A DNA stretch of 38,700 bases, taken from assembly GCA_021777215.1 (NCBI GenBank), contig JAJYDS010000011.1, positions 1 through 38,700 on the forward strand, in the 5' to 3' direction. The translations under genes were made by a program, and so were the position numbers. This stretch comes from a bacterium. GTDB taxonomy: Bacteria; Babelota; Babeliae; Babelales; Vermiphilaceae. The notes beneath the pieces were generated by a model. That model saw only the letters and a list, made by a program, of their open reading frames with translations. It was not told where the DNA came from and ran no database searches. How positions within the stretch are numbered: the stretch's first letter is position 1; every line of letters begins with the position of its first letter. Below are positions 25,616 to 34,918 of the stretch, in pieces.

Positions 25616-26647
25616 ATGATTAAAAAATGGCCAATTCTGGCAATCAGCTTGTGCGGCTTTGCCCTCATAAAAGCCGATACCATAAAAAATGCTGGTGAAC
25701 TAAGAAATTTTTGGACTAAGCTCGGCACTGACATAACCAGATGGAAAGAAGAAGATGCCAATACCGCAAAAAAAGCCTTTGATAAATTCAAAAGTCAGGC
25801 AACTATTAAACAAATAAAACCAAACTTTGATGTACTATACAATGCTTGGAGTCAACAACAACGCAAATCGCCAACACCGCCGCCAGTACCCGGACCAGTT
25901 GTAGGGCCAACTCCTCCACCAGCACCAATGCCTCCTACACCTCCTATGCCACCAGCTCCTCCAGCCCCTACACCAAAACAGGTACCTGGTGGTGCCATGG
26001 GAGATCTCTTTAAAGCAATACGAGAAAAGGGAGGTAAAGGACTCAAAAAAGTTGGCCTTCCGGAAGAAATTAAAGAAGAAATAACTGAAGAAGAACCAAC
26101 ACTCCTTAAAGAACTTGGCAAAGTAAAGGTGGCAGAAGAGATAAAACGAACGCCAGAAGAACAACAAATGTGGCTCATGGCTCAAAAAGCATACCTTGAA
26201 GGTGTTATTTACAACATCGCCGCAGAAAAAGAATATAAAAAAACACTAAAAAAACTAAACCTAACTCCACCAGAAGAGACAAAACATTTAGCAAAAAAAC
26301 AAGCCGCCTCGCTCGTATTTCTCAAGTTAGCGATCGAAGAAGCGATCAATAAAAACAAAGTCTTTTTCGATAAAGCACGATACGATCAGCTTACCAAATT
26401 GCTAGAAAGTTCTGCCGGTGCTATAAACAGCATTTTGCAAGAAGTGGCCCAATTCACAAAAAACAGTGTGCTTTCCAACACGATTACCGCACTCAACAAG
26501 CTTAGTGGCACCGTCAAGAAAATTTACGAAGCAGAAATCGACAGTAAACAAAAGAGCCAAGATATTTTAATGCAGGTCATTAATCCTGCCATTACCCAAA
26601 TTAGCATGGTTCTAAAAGAAATCGATTGGGATCTTACCGAAAAATAA
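25616..26647 (+). CDS. Exported proline-rich protein with WH2-like motif, partner of barrel 2
   Basis: 343 residues; the ATG at 25616 follows AAAAAGGGAT. Signal peptide to about residue 20 (CGFALIKA). Residues 21-80 carry the domain shared with the 15213 product (NAGELRNFW, W-KEEDANTAKKAFDKF). Residues 86-120 are polyproline (PTPPPVPGP, PPTPPMPPAPPAPTP). At about 128-148, MGDLFKAIREKGGKGLKKVG resembles the actin-binding WH2 pattern (L-x-x-I-R-x-G-x-x-LKKV) with two extra residues before LKKV, followed by acidic residues (EEIKEEITEEE). The C-terminal 160 residues are helical. Polyproline followed by WH2 and an acidic part is the arrangement of WASP-type actin regulators, but a simple proline-rich spacer is an equally honest reading. 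Confidence 0.75.
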   Translation: MIKKWPILAISLCGFALIKADTIKNAGELRNFWTKLGTDITRWKEEDANTAKKAFDKFKSQATIKQIKPNFDVLYNAWSQQQRKSPTPPPVPGPVVGPTPPPAPMPPTPPMPPAPPAPTPKQVPGGAMGDLFKAIREKGGKGLKKVGLPEEIKEEITEEEPTLLKELGKVKVAEEIKRTPEEQQMWLMAQKAYLEGVIYNIAAEKEYKKTLKKLNLTPPEETKHLAKKQAASLVFLKLAIEEAINKNKVFFDKARYDQLTKLLESSAGAINSILQEVAQFTKNSVLSNTITALNKLSGTVKKIYEAEIDSKQKSQDILMQVINPAITQISMVLKEIDWDLTEK

Positions 26648-26706
26648 TAGCAAACCTCTGCAGGTCCCCAAAAAACCGTTAAGAACACAAACAAACGTCA
26701 AACCCC

Positions 26707-26730
26707 AGGAGGGAGCGTAGGCTCCCTCCT
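26707..26730. terminator. Hairpin after the second barrel module
   Basis: AGGAGGGAGC (26707-26716) pairs perfectly with GCTCCCTCCT (26721-26730) around GTAG. It has no T run, so it may be a Rho-assisted or 3'-end protecting structure. It lies about 60 bases past the stop at 26647. Confidence 0.5.
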
Positions 26731-26825
26731 CTCACAGTATCACACGTACCATTTGGTCTTCAGATTAACAGCCATCAAAAATGTAAAACACTCTTCAGGC
26801 ATCAACTATACCCATTTCTAAATTA

Positions 26826-26855
26826 TTGCTTCTTTTCACTCCTCTATAGTAAAAA
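26826..26855 (+). promoter_or_regulatory. Predicted promoter of the third barrel gene
   Basis: TTGCTT (26826-26831), 18 bases, TAAAAA (26850-26855), 49 bases before the ATG at 26905. The layout is the same as that upstream of barrel 1. Confidence 0.45.
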
Positions 26856-26904
26856 AAATAACAAAACAGTATCAGTCTAAACCAATCATACAAAGAGTGG
26901 CCCT

Positions 26905-28512
26905 ATGAATAAATTTCTCGGCATACATACCATACATGCACTTAGCGTTGTGTGCGCATGCACCATGAGCATATCATCCCTCTACGCAAACGCCTGCTGT
27001 GTAACAAACTGCAGCACTTCTTGCTACAAAAATTGTGACGATTGCGCCTCCAGCAAAACATTTTTCTTTGTGCGCCCCCTGTATCAAAGCGTACGCCCAG
27101 AATTAATTGCAGGTTTTCGAAATGAACGCGCCGGCGCTCGCGAAGATGGCCGCGGTGGCGCCATCGACATAGTTCCTTTTGGTAGCAAATCAGGAAAAGA
27201 TCATCGTTTGGCGAGCTATTTTATGCCCTATGGCAAAACTGTCTTGCAAGCAAGCGATTCCACCGCAGACGGTTTTCCCAATGGTGCTGCCGATCTTGAT
27301 GCGCGTCAATTTGGTATAGAAACAAGTGATGATGGTTTTAAAAGTACAGTCTGCTTTTCTATGAATCAATCTGTCGCCGGACTTGGTTTGCAGTACCTAC
27401 AACGCTTTGCTTGGCATGATGCAACACAAGGATGGTGGTTCAGCGCATCAAGCCCTATCTCCCATGTTAAAAATACCGTCACGTTAGCAGAAAAAATTGA
27501 AAGCCAAGGAACACCAGAAGCCCTCATCACAAATATGACTCAGGCATTTAGACAACCAGCTTGGTGTTATGGAAAAGTGGATAATTGCGCACACACCAAA
27601 ACAGGCTTAGCTGACATTGAAACAAAACTCGGCTATGAGTGGCTACCCTGCCCAGAGGGACACATAGCGCTCTACACAGGCGTCCTAATCCCAACCGGCA
27701 ATAAGCCATGCGCCCAGTATATTTTTGAGCCTATCATTGGTCATGATCACCACTGGGGACTTATGTGGGGTATACAGGCCGGATTTCAACTCTGGGAGCA
27801 GAGTGAAAAAGAGCGTTCCCTTAATTTTGAATGTATGGCCCATGGTCAATATCTTTTTAGCAACACCCAGCGCCGCTCATTTGACTTGATAGATAAACCT
27901 TGGAGCCGCTATATGCAAGTGTATGCCAATAAAGCACAAGCACAATTAGCGCAAGAGACTGCCGATGGCTCGCTCGCAACACCGGGCATTAACGTTTTTA
28001 CCCGAAATCTCAAAGTTACTCCCGCTCTTTCAAGCAATATGACCTCTGCCTTGGTATTTACTGCCGGCGGTTTTCAATCAGAGATTGGGTACAATATTTT
28101 TTATCGCCAGGCTGAATGTGTAAAACTCGCCTGCCCATGGCCAACGGGTGAAAATGCACCAGCACTCAAAAGCAGAACACAAGGCCTTGGTGATCCCGCG
28201 CAATACGGATTAACCAACCCCGTACGCACCATTGCTCCCAACGCTATTTTAAATGATCCGACTATCACTGAAAATTTTGGCACTCTTGCTGACTATGAAA
28301 AAAATATAATCACTATCAACGATATTGATCTCTGTTCAGCCGCACACCCGGGAATGCTCGCCAACATTCTCTATGGATCTCTGGGTTATCGCTGGGATGA
28401 AATTGAATATCCCGTACACCTGAGTGGCGGCGCGTCCTATGAATTTTCACGAAAAAGCGCTGCGGTAATGAATAGATGGGTTATTTGGACCAAAGGCGGC
28501 TTTTCATTTTGA
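26905..28512 (+). CDS. Cysteine-rich outer-membrane barrel protein 3
   Basis: 535 residues. Signal peptide to about residue 28 (SSLYA), a short Cys-rich segment with 6 cysteines (CCVTNCSTSCYKNCDDC), then TFFFVRPLYQSVRPELIAGFRNE. It is homologous over its length to barrels 1 and 2 but the most divergent: the FMPYGKT segment lacks the Cys found in the others (FMPDC/FMPYC), and FDIVPFG-like IDIVPFG replaces LDFVLFG. It keeps SFDLIDKPWSRYM, CVKLACPWPTGENAPAL and the terminal TKGGFSF. The ribosome binding site is weak (AAGAGTGG). Its coiled-coil partner follows 36 bases later. Confidence 0.87.
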   Translation: MNKFLGIHTIHALSVVCACTMSISSLYANACCVTNCSTSCYKNCDDCASSKTFFFVRPLYQSVRPELIAGFRNERAGAREDGRGGAIDIVPFGSKSGKDHRLASYFMPYGKTVLQASDSTADGFPNGAADLDARQFGIETSDDGFKSTVCFSMNQSVAGLGLQYLQRFAWHDATQGWWFSASSPISHVKNTVTLAEKIESQGTPEALITNMTQAFRQPAWCYGKVDNCAHTKTGLADIETKLGYEWLPCPEGHIALYTGVLIPTGNKPCAQYIFEPIIGHDHHWGLMWGIQAGFQLWEQSEKERSLNFECMAHGQYLFSNTQRRSFDLIDKPWSRYMQVYANKAQAQLAQETADGSLATPGINVFTRNLKVTPALSSNMTSALVFTAGGFQSEIGYNIFYRQAECVKLACPWPTGENAPALKSRTQGLGDPAQYGLTNPVRTIAPNAILNDPTITENFGTLADYEKNIITINDIDLCSAAHPGMLANILYGSLGYRWDEIEYPVHLSGGASYEFSRKSAAVMNRWVIWTKGGFSF

Positions 28513-28548
28513 TAGCTCAAACGAGCGAATAAAAAGGAGTTTATTTTT

Positions 28549-30633
28549 ATGAACAAAAATATACGCGCAAGTCTTATAGGCATTTCTCTGAGCATGTATT
28601 GCCTCAGTTATACCGTGGTTGAACCGCTTACGATTGCAAAAATAACTGAACTAAAAAAATTACGTGCAGACAGATTGCTACCGCAAATAACTACCTACTT
28701 ATCTCCTGATAGCCCCTGGAGCCAGGGGTTTGTTGATGCGCTTAATCAGCTTATTAACGATTATGAAAACAAGAGCAAAGCAAAAATAAAAGCCAATGAA
28801 CTTCGCACACAACTCACCCTCATGTGGCAAACAGCACAACAATCGCAGGGAAAACAAGCTGCAGAAAAGGAACTGGCACTCGCCCGCGCTGAAATTGAAC
28901 GTCTACAAAACAGCATGCAAGACATAGTACAAACAAGAGGAAAACAGATAGAGACACTGGTAAAAAAACGCGCTCAAGAAACTGAAAAAGCAAAAAAAGC
29001 TGTGGGAGCTGAAAAGGAATTCGCACAAGAAAACGCAGCCCGCCTGCAAAAAACCATAGATGCATTAACCCGAGCAAACACTACGTATGAGCAAGCACTG
29101 GCTGATGCAACGCAAAAAATGAAAGACATGCAAACCCAAAAAACGGGAGCCGAGCAGGCGCTCGCTGCCGCACTAAAAAGAATTGAAGAAATAGCCAAAC
29201 GCGCCGAACTAGCAGAGGCCAAACAAAAAGAGATGGCACCAATTATAAAAGAATTAGAAACGCAAAAAAAGGACCTCGAACAACGCATAATCATCGCCGA
29301 TACACAGGCTCAGAAACTGCTACAACAAGCAAAAACAGAAAGTGGCGCGACTCAAAAAATAGCGCAAGAAGAAGCCTCACGTTTACAAAAACAGATTGAG
29401 AAATTGACTCAAGAAAACAAAACATACCAAGATTCGATAGCTGACCTAGAAAAAAAGAAACAAGCGGTGGAAGAAGAAAAAAGCGGATCAGAAGATACAC
29501 TAAAAGCTGCTCTTAAGGAAAAACAAAACCAACTGAATGCACTGCAACAACGCACAGTACTCGCCCAGGAAAAACAACAAGAAATAGCCAATCTTGTGCA
29601 ACAATTAACAACTGAAAAAACGGAACTAGAAAATAGAATTATCGCCACAGAAAAAAGAGCACAAGAAATGGAAAAACAGGCGAAATCAGAAAAAGATGCA
29701 TTAAAAAAAGAATTTAATACCATCCTTGCGGCAAATGCTCAAAAAGCACAAGAGGATATGGATGCGCTCAGAAAACAGATGGGCAAAAAACAGGATGATT
29801 TGCAAAACAGTATTGATGCATTGCGTGCAGGAACCGTCAGCAGCGAGGTTTTTGAAAATCAAAAAAATGAAATTCAACAAACAGTAAAAGCACTTCAAGA
29901 AGCTAAATTAGCGCTGGAACAAGCGAGAAAACTCAATGCAAATCGCCTCCTGAGACTTGTTATCTTGCGCCGTACCAAACAAAAAAGCGAACAAAGAGAA
30001 GCTGCAATAAAAAAAGATCTCGCGGCTGCTACAGATGAGCAAAAGAAAGTCTTGCAAGAAAAAATTACCCAAGAACAGTTGTTTAGAGCTGAGCTTGAAA
30101 AAGTACAAAAACAAGAAGCGCAAAACAGACAAAAAGCAGAAACAGAAATGGAAACACTGCGAAAACAATCGGCTGATTCATCCCAACAACTAGCAACCTA
30201 TGAAAAACAAATACAAGCGCTACAAGAAGCTTCACTCCAAGCAGAACAACAACGGAGAGCTGCAGAAAAAATCGCCGAACAAAAAAGTACAGAATTAACC
30301 CAAAAAATAAAAGAACTCGAGACAACTATCGCTGAAAAAAATAGTACTTTAGAAAAACTCGGCAAAGAAAAAATTGAAGAACGAGAAACGTTACAAAAAG
30401 AGATCCAGGCTCTCCAAGATAAAATAAATGGGGTCAAAGAAGAAGAACAAAAGCAAGGCTGGTTTGCGTCATGGTTTGGCGGCCCGCAAGAGGAACGAAA
30501 ATCAAGCGCCCCTCTCACTCCAGAAGAACGAAAAGCAAGGAGAGAAAAGGAAAAAGGAACGGAAATGGAAGAAATGGAGGCAACGCCAACTGCTCAAGAA
30601 GTGTATGATTTTTATCAGGGTTTACCCTCATAA
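28549..30633 (+). CDS. Very long exported coiled-coil partner of barrel 3
   Basis: 694 residues. A signal peptide (MNKNIRASLIGISLSMYCLSYT) is followed by a short domain (about 27-95) with LTIAKITELKKL and WSQGFVDALNQL, weakly alignable to the other partners. A nearly unbroken coiled coil runs from about 100 to 620, rich in Gln, Lys, Glu and Ala with recurring QKIAQEEASRLQKQIEKL-like pieces. Near the end is GWFASWFGG, an aromatic motif, and then a disordered tail (PLTPEERKARREKEKG) and EVYDFYQGLPS. An extended coil of 500 residues would be over 70 nm long. AAGGAG precedes the ATG. Could be a surface filament or periplasmic spacer; no family recognised. Confidence 0.8.
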   Translation: MNKNIRASLIGISLSMYCLSYTVVEPLTIAKITELKKLRADRLLPQITTYLSPDSPWSQGFVDALNQLINDYENKSKAKIKANELRTQLTLMWQTAQQSQGKQAAEKELALARAEIERLQNSMQDIVQTRGKQIETLVKKRAQETEKAKKAVGAEKEFAQENAARLQKTIDALTRANTTYEQALADATQKMKDMQTQKTGAEQALAAALKRIEEIAKRAELAEAKQKEMAPIIKELETQKKDLEQRIIIADTQAQKLLQQAKTESGATQKIAQEEASRLQKQIEKLTQENKTYQDSIADLEKKKQAVEEEKSGSEDTLKAALKEKQNQLNALQQRTVLAQEKQQEIANLVQQLTTEKTELENRIIATEKRAQEMEKQAKSEKDALKKEFNTILAANAQKAQEDMDALRKQMGKKQDDLQNSIDALRAGTVSSEVFENQKNEIQQTVKALQEAKLALEQARKLNANRLLRLVILRRTKQKSEQREAAIKKDLAAATDEQKKVLQEKITQEQLFRAELEKVQKQEAQNRQKAETEMETLRKQSADSSQQLATYEKQIQALQEASLQAEQQRRAAEKIAEQKSTELTQKIKELETTIAEKNSTLEKLGKEKIEERETLQKEIQALQDKINGVKEEEQKQGWFASWFGGPQEERKSSAPLTPEERKARREKEKGTEMEEMEATPTAQEVYDFYQGLPS

Positions 30634-30659
30634 AAATAAACTATGTCGCCTATAAAAGA

Positions 30660-30687
30660 GGGGAGCGAAAGCTCCCCTTGTTGTTTT
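30660..30687 (+). terminator. Terminator after the third barrel module
   Basis: GGGGAGC-GAAA-GCTCCCC (30660-30677), a 7-bp GC stem closed by a GNRA-type loop, followed by TTGTTGTTTT. Convergent with secA, which ends at 30689. Confidence 0.85.
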
Positions 30688-30688
30688 G

Positions 30689-33262
30689 CTATGCACCACA
30701 GCACTTTTTATACTTCTTACCCGATCCACAAGGACATGGATCATTTCGCCCTACTTTAGGCCCTTCGCGTTTTTGCATTTGAACAGCAACTTCATCTTCA
30801 CCCGTTTTACTTGGCAATTGAGCCGCTGCTGCAGCTGCTTGTCCTGAGAGCATGTTCATTTCTTGCAATTCGCGTTCACGTTTAGCCTCGAGCTCATGAT
30901 AGTTAAAGCGCTCAAGATTGAGATGGAAAATATGGCGAACAATATCACGGCGCACATAGAACATCATATCTTCAAACATAGCGAAAGCTTCTCGTTTATA
31001 CTCAATAAGAGGATTTTTCTGTCCCCAGCTACGTAATCCGATACCCTCTTTCAGGTGATCAAGGTTGATCATATGCTGTTTCCAGGCTTGATCAATCGTT
31101 TCAAGCACCAACCATTTTTCCGCCTCGCGCACTACCTCGGTCTCTTGTTGGCCACGATAGAGCTCGTATTTTGCAAGCAAGAAATTAATAATATCCTTTT
31201 TGAGAGCATCACTGTTAGCAGTACTCAACCCAGCTGTTTCAAATTGCTCTTTGGTAATACCGGTAATTTGACTCAGCTCATCAATCGCTTGATCATAATT
31301 TTGTTTTACCATATCACGCGTTGGGAAAAGGCGCGCAAATAAATCTTGTACCGTTTGAATAATCAGATCGCGCACTAATTCATAAATACGCTCTTCGCCC
31401 TCTAACACATCGCGGCGATAGTCATAGATAACCGTACGTTGCTGATTGAGCACATCATCATATTCAATCAGATGCTTACGAATCTCAAAATTATGTTTTT
31501 CTACCTTCTCTTGCGCTCGCTCGATTTGCTTAGAAACAAACGGTGATTCGATCACCTCATCTTCCTGCATGCCAAAGCGCTGCATGTTCTTCTTAAGGGA
31601 ATCACCGGCAAAAATACGAACCAAATCATCTTCAAGAGAAATATAAAAACGGGATTCACCTGGATCACCTTGACGACCAGAACGACCACGCAACTGGTTA
31701 TCAATACGGCGACTCTCATGGCGCTCGGTACCAAGGATATAAAGGCCGCCGGCATCTTTTGATTCTGGAGTTAATTTAATATCAGTGCCTCGGCCTGCCA
31801 TATTAGTAGCAATAGTGACGCGTCCTGGTTCACCCGCGTGAGCAACTATTTCTGCTTCTCGTTGGTGCTGTTTTGCGTTAAGCACATCGTGTGGAATACC
31901 ATTCATTTGCAAAATAGCACTGAGCAATTCTGAGGTTTCCACCGCGATAGTACCGATCAAAACCGGTTGCCCTTTTTTGTGACGCTCTTTAACGTCATCA
32001 ACGATCGCTTTATATTTTGAGTCGCGAGTCAGGAAAATATAATCCGGCTTATCCTGACGGATCATCGGCATATTGGTCGGCACACTTACCACGTTGAGCT
32101 TATAAATATTATAAAACTCTTCTGATTCAGTAGCAGCCGTACCCGTCATACCCGCTAATTTTTTATAAAGACGGAAATAATTTTGCAACGTAATGGAAGC
32201 AAGCGTTTGACTCTCTTTTTCTATGCGTACATTCTCTTTTGCCTCAAGCGCTTGGTGTAACCCGTCACTGTAACGACGTCCGGCCAAAATACGTCCGGTA
32301 AATTCATCAACGATGAGTACTTCGTCTTCTTTGACGACATAATCGACATCTATCTTAAAGAGTGCATGGGCGCGCAATGCTTGAGTAACATGATGCAAAA
32401 GATTCAAGTTCTCTATGGCATACAAATTCTGCACATGAAATGCCTGCTCAACCTTATCATTACCGCTTTCTGTCAGTTGAACACTACGGGCTTTTTCATC
32501 AACCTCAAAATCAACTTCTTTTTTAAGATGCCGCACGACACGATCCGCATCAACATAGAGTCGACTGCTATCTTCAGCCGAACCAGAAATAATAAGCGGC
32601 GTTCGCGCTTCATCGATCAAAATAGAGTCAACTTCATCGACAATGGCAAAATTAAGATCACGCTGCACATAGTCTTCAAGACGAAATTTCATATTATCGC
32701 GCAGATAATCAAAACCAAGTTCATTGTTCGTCGCATATAAAATGTCGGTATTATAGACCTTTTTACGCTCAGCATCCCCCATAGGATTTTGTAGACAGCC
32801 AACCTCTAAACCTAAAAAGGTATAAATGGCGCCCATCCATTCAGAGTCACGACGCGCCAAGTAATCATTGACCGTCACCAAGTGAGCACCCTTGCCCGAT
32901 AAGGCATTCAGGTATAACGGTAAGGTGGCGGTAAGGGTTTTACCTTCACCGGTTTTCATTTCAGCAATTTTACCCTGATGGAGCACAATGCCACCCATTA
33001 ATTGCACATCAAAGTGGCGTTGCCCCAAACGGCGCTTGGCAGCCTCACGAACCACCGCAAATGCATCGGGTAAAATGTCATCTAACTTCTTGCCTCGTGA
33101 AAGCTCTTCTTTAAATTGAATTGTTTTGAGTGAAAGCTCAGCATCAGAGAGCGCACTAATAGATGGTTCTAATTCATTTATTTTTTGTACAAGTGGTTGC
33201 AAACGGCGCAATTGCCGTGCATTATCGGTACCTAAAATTTTTGATAATATCGCAGTCAACAT
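30689..33262 (-). CDS. secA: Preprotein translocase ATPase SecA
   Basis: 857 residues, full length. Motor protein that drives unfolded preproteins through SecYEG. Walker A MKTGEGKT is at 102-109, the DEAD-type box is [15 protein letters not shown], and [15 protein letters not shown] and [12 protein letters not shown] complete the helicase motifs. The C-terminus has the zinc-binding, SecB/ribosome-contacting tail [25 protein letters not shown] precedes the ATG. It sits directly beside the 17-kb island of exported proteins, convergent with it; the adjacency may be chance. Confidence 0.98.
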   Translation of the reverse strand: MLTAILSKILGTDNARQLRRLQPLVQKINELEPSISALSDAELSLKTIQFKEELSRGKKLDDILPDAFAVVREAAKRRLGQRHFDVQLMGGIVLHQGKIAEMKTGEGKTLTATLPLYLNALSGKGAHLVTVNDYLARRDSEWMGAIYTFLGLEVGCLQNPMGDAERKKVYNTDILYATNNELGFDYLRDNMKFRLEDYVQRDLNFAIVDEVDSILIDEARTPLIISGSAEDSSRLYVDADRVVRHLKKEVDFEVDEKARSVQLTESGNDKVEQAFHVQNLYAIENLNLLHHVTQALRAHALFKIDVDYVVKEDEVLIVDEFTGRILAGRRYSDGLHQALEAKENVRIEKESQTLASITLQNYFRLYKKLAGMTGTAATESEEFYNIYKLNVVSVPTNMPMIRQDKPDYIFLTRDSKYKAIVDDVKERHKKGQPVLIGTIAVETSELLSAILQMNGIPHDVLNAKQHQREAEIVAHAGEPGRVTIATNMAGRGTDIKLTPESKDAGGLYILGTERHESRRIDNQLRGRSGRQGDPGESRFYISLEDDLVRIFAGDSLKKNMQRFGMQEDEVIESPFVSKQIERAQEKVEKHNFEIRKHLIEYDDVLNQQRTVIYDYRRDVLEGEERIYELVRDLIIQTVQDLFARLFPTRDMVKQNYDQAIDELSQITGITKEQFETAGLSTANSDALKKDIINFLLAKYELYRGQQETEVVREAEKWLVLETIDQAWKQHMINLDHLKEGIGLRSWGQKNPLIEYKREAFAMFEDMMFYVRRDIVRHIFHLNLERFNYHELEAKRERELQEMNMLSGQAAAAAAQLPSKTGEDEVAVQMQKREGPKVGRNDPCPCGSGKKYKKCCGA

Positions 33263-33473
33263 AGTTTTTCTCCCGTAACGCGGCTTTGCTCTCCCTATAA
33301 AATCATTAGTACTAACTGTATCACAAAAGCGCTCTAGTCACAATCAGCGAGGGTCTCTTTGATCGAGAAAAAGCCATCAATGATTGTATACATCACTCAG
33401 AAAGTTTTATACAAAAAATGAGAAAAAAACATTTTTTTACAAGTAAAAGCAAATAAGTGAAACAATACAATTT

Positions 33474-34283
33474 TTATACACGAAGAGAAATCACTGTCAT
33501 CTGCCTACCCGCCTTCTCTGCCTGGCGTCGATACGACCAAAAGTCGGGGGTACAGTAGGTACAGAGGGATTTTTCCAGAGAAATAGCCTCTTTTTTCAGG
33601 CCAGCCGATGCTAATTGCTGAGCAACAAACCCAGGCAGATCGAAATACAGAGCCCCCTGCTTCTCCGCCAAAATCTGCCTGATACCTGAAACTGCCTGCT
33701 TACCTTGTTGATTTTCAGACCCATAAAAAGCATCCAGCGCCTTAACTACCTGATCACCCACTTGATAGCAACACTGATGTATGCAGGGACCTAGGTATGC
33801 CTGCACATTTCCTGGTTGAGCGCCAAATTCTGCTTCCATACGGGAAAAAGCGATGGTGGCAATACCAGCAACCGCACCCCGCCAACCAGCATGAATTGCT
33901 GCAATTGACCGGGTAACAGGATCATGTAAAACAAGAGGAAGACAGTCGGCAGTCATAATACCAACACCTACACGGGGAACATTGGTAATCAAATAGTCGC
34001 CATCACCTGAAAAAGCAGTAAAAGAATCGACATCGTGCGTTAAATATTCTGGTATAACCTCCTGAACGTCCGTATTCGACCGCTGCACCTTAAGCACCGC
34101 GCCCGCAACGCCATGCACTTGCCTAAGAAAAAAAAGTTTTTCAAGCTCCATTTCTTGCACCAATTTAGCATAGGGCTGCATAGTTAGCAGATCGATGCCC
34201 ACCGGAAGGTTTTGGTAATCCTTGGGAAATATCATATCTTGTGCATCACCAAAATAGAGAGAGATACCTTTTTTCATAGTCAT
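33474..34283 (-). CDS. pgeF: Peptidoglycan editing factor / purine nucleoside phosphorylase, YfiH family
   Basis: 269 residues from the ATG at 34283, chosen because GAGGG precedes it; a GTG at 34313 would add ten. Family motifs with the copper/zinc-type active-site ligands are all present: RQVHG (H57), TADCLPLVLHDP (C114), AAIHAGWRG (H131), LGPCIHQCCYQVG and a C-terminal CTPDFWSYRR. Members of this family (also called DUF152 or laccase-domain proteins) act on purine nucleosides and have been linked to correct peptidoglycan stem composition in E. coli. It lies 211 bases upstream of secA on the same strand. Confidence 0.93.
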   Translation of the reverse strand: MTMKKGISLYFGDAQDMIFPKDYQNLPVGIDLLTMQPYAKLVQEMELEKLFFLRQVHGVAGAVLKVQRSNTDVQEVIPEYLTHDVDSFTAFSGDGDYLITNVPRVGVGIMTADCLPLVLHDPVTRSIAAIHAGWRGAVAGIATIAFSRMEAEFGAQPGNVQAYLGPCIHQCCYQVGDQVVKALDAFYGSENQQGKQAVSGIRQILAEKQGALYFDLPGFVAQQLASAGLKKEAISLEKSLCTYCTPDFWSYRRQAEKAGRQMTVISLRV

Positions 34284-34918
34284 CTGACGCCCTCGTGAGA
34301 CAGTAAAACGCACGTAACTTTTTCACTAACAAAAAAAACTTCCACAAGCATATAATATATATTTCTTTAAAAACAGCCCAATCGGCTACTTTTGATGCCC
34401 CCATGAAAAAGAGTCTTTTTTAACCTGGAACCAGACCTGAACTCAAAAACCCCCACAAAAACACCCACCGTTATTTATTTGTAAATTAAGGATTATGAAA
34501 TATCAACATCAAGCGCCGAGAATCTCATTATGATTGCTTTCTCGATGATTTTGCTAAATAGAGGAATTTAAGCCATGAATACAACTTCTTACTTGTTTAG
34601 AAAGTGGCCATGTCGGCATACTGATACAAGATACTGGCGGGACACAAAAAAAATCATCAACAAAAAAATAGACTTTTTAGTTATGTTCATATGAAAAATC
34701 CCCCAATACTTACACAAAAAATGACGGTGCTAAACATATCATTTCTCACTGTATCAGACACAAAAAACAGGACTTCACTGGACGCTATAGCACTTTAAGC
34801 CGCCATCAATAAGCCTATTGCAAATAGAAATATAAATTTTATACGCTAATATCAGAAGCACAGAAACATTTTGCGCACACAACACCGAAAAACGTGATAA
34901 AAATAAAAAAGGGGTGCC
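34284..34918. other. Long intergenic region with one small candidate frame
   Basis: About 635 bases without a recognisable gene. It is AT-rich. It carries an AGAGTCTTTTTTAAC variant at 34410-34424. A 39-codon frame at 34575-34694 has a GAGGAA site before its ATG. Upstream of the ATG at 34919 the DNA is A-rich with AAAAGGGGTG as ribosome binding site. I see no tRNA-like or strongly structured element. Confidence 0.4.
34575..34694 (+). CDS. Candidate small protein, 39 residues
   Basis: The frame begins MNTTSYLFRKWPCRH and ends KKIDFLVMFI. GAGGAA lies 8 bases before the ATG. The product is basic with a hydrophobic end. There is no homology I can recognise, and a frame this short can occur by chance in 635 bases, so it is listed as a possibility only. 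Confidence 0.2.
   Translation: MNTTSYLFRKWPCRHTDTRYWRDTKKIINKKIDFLVMFI

Noticed and set aside
25835-26185. Minus-strand frames rich in Gly and Trp opposite the proline-rich gene
   Set aside because: Antisense of proline codons; the plus-strand gene has a signal peptide, ribosome binding site and paralogous N-terminus.
34575-34660. Alternative frame reading LESGHVGILIQDTGG as a transposase or enzyme remnant
   Set aside because: Only about 25 codons and no flanking similarity in the same frame.
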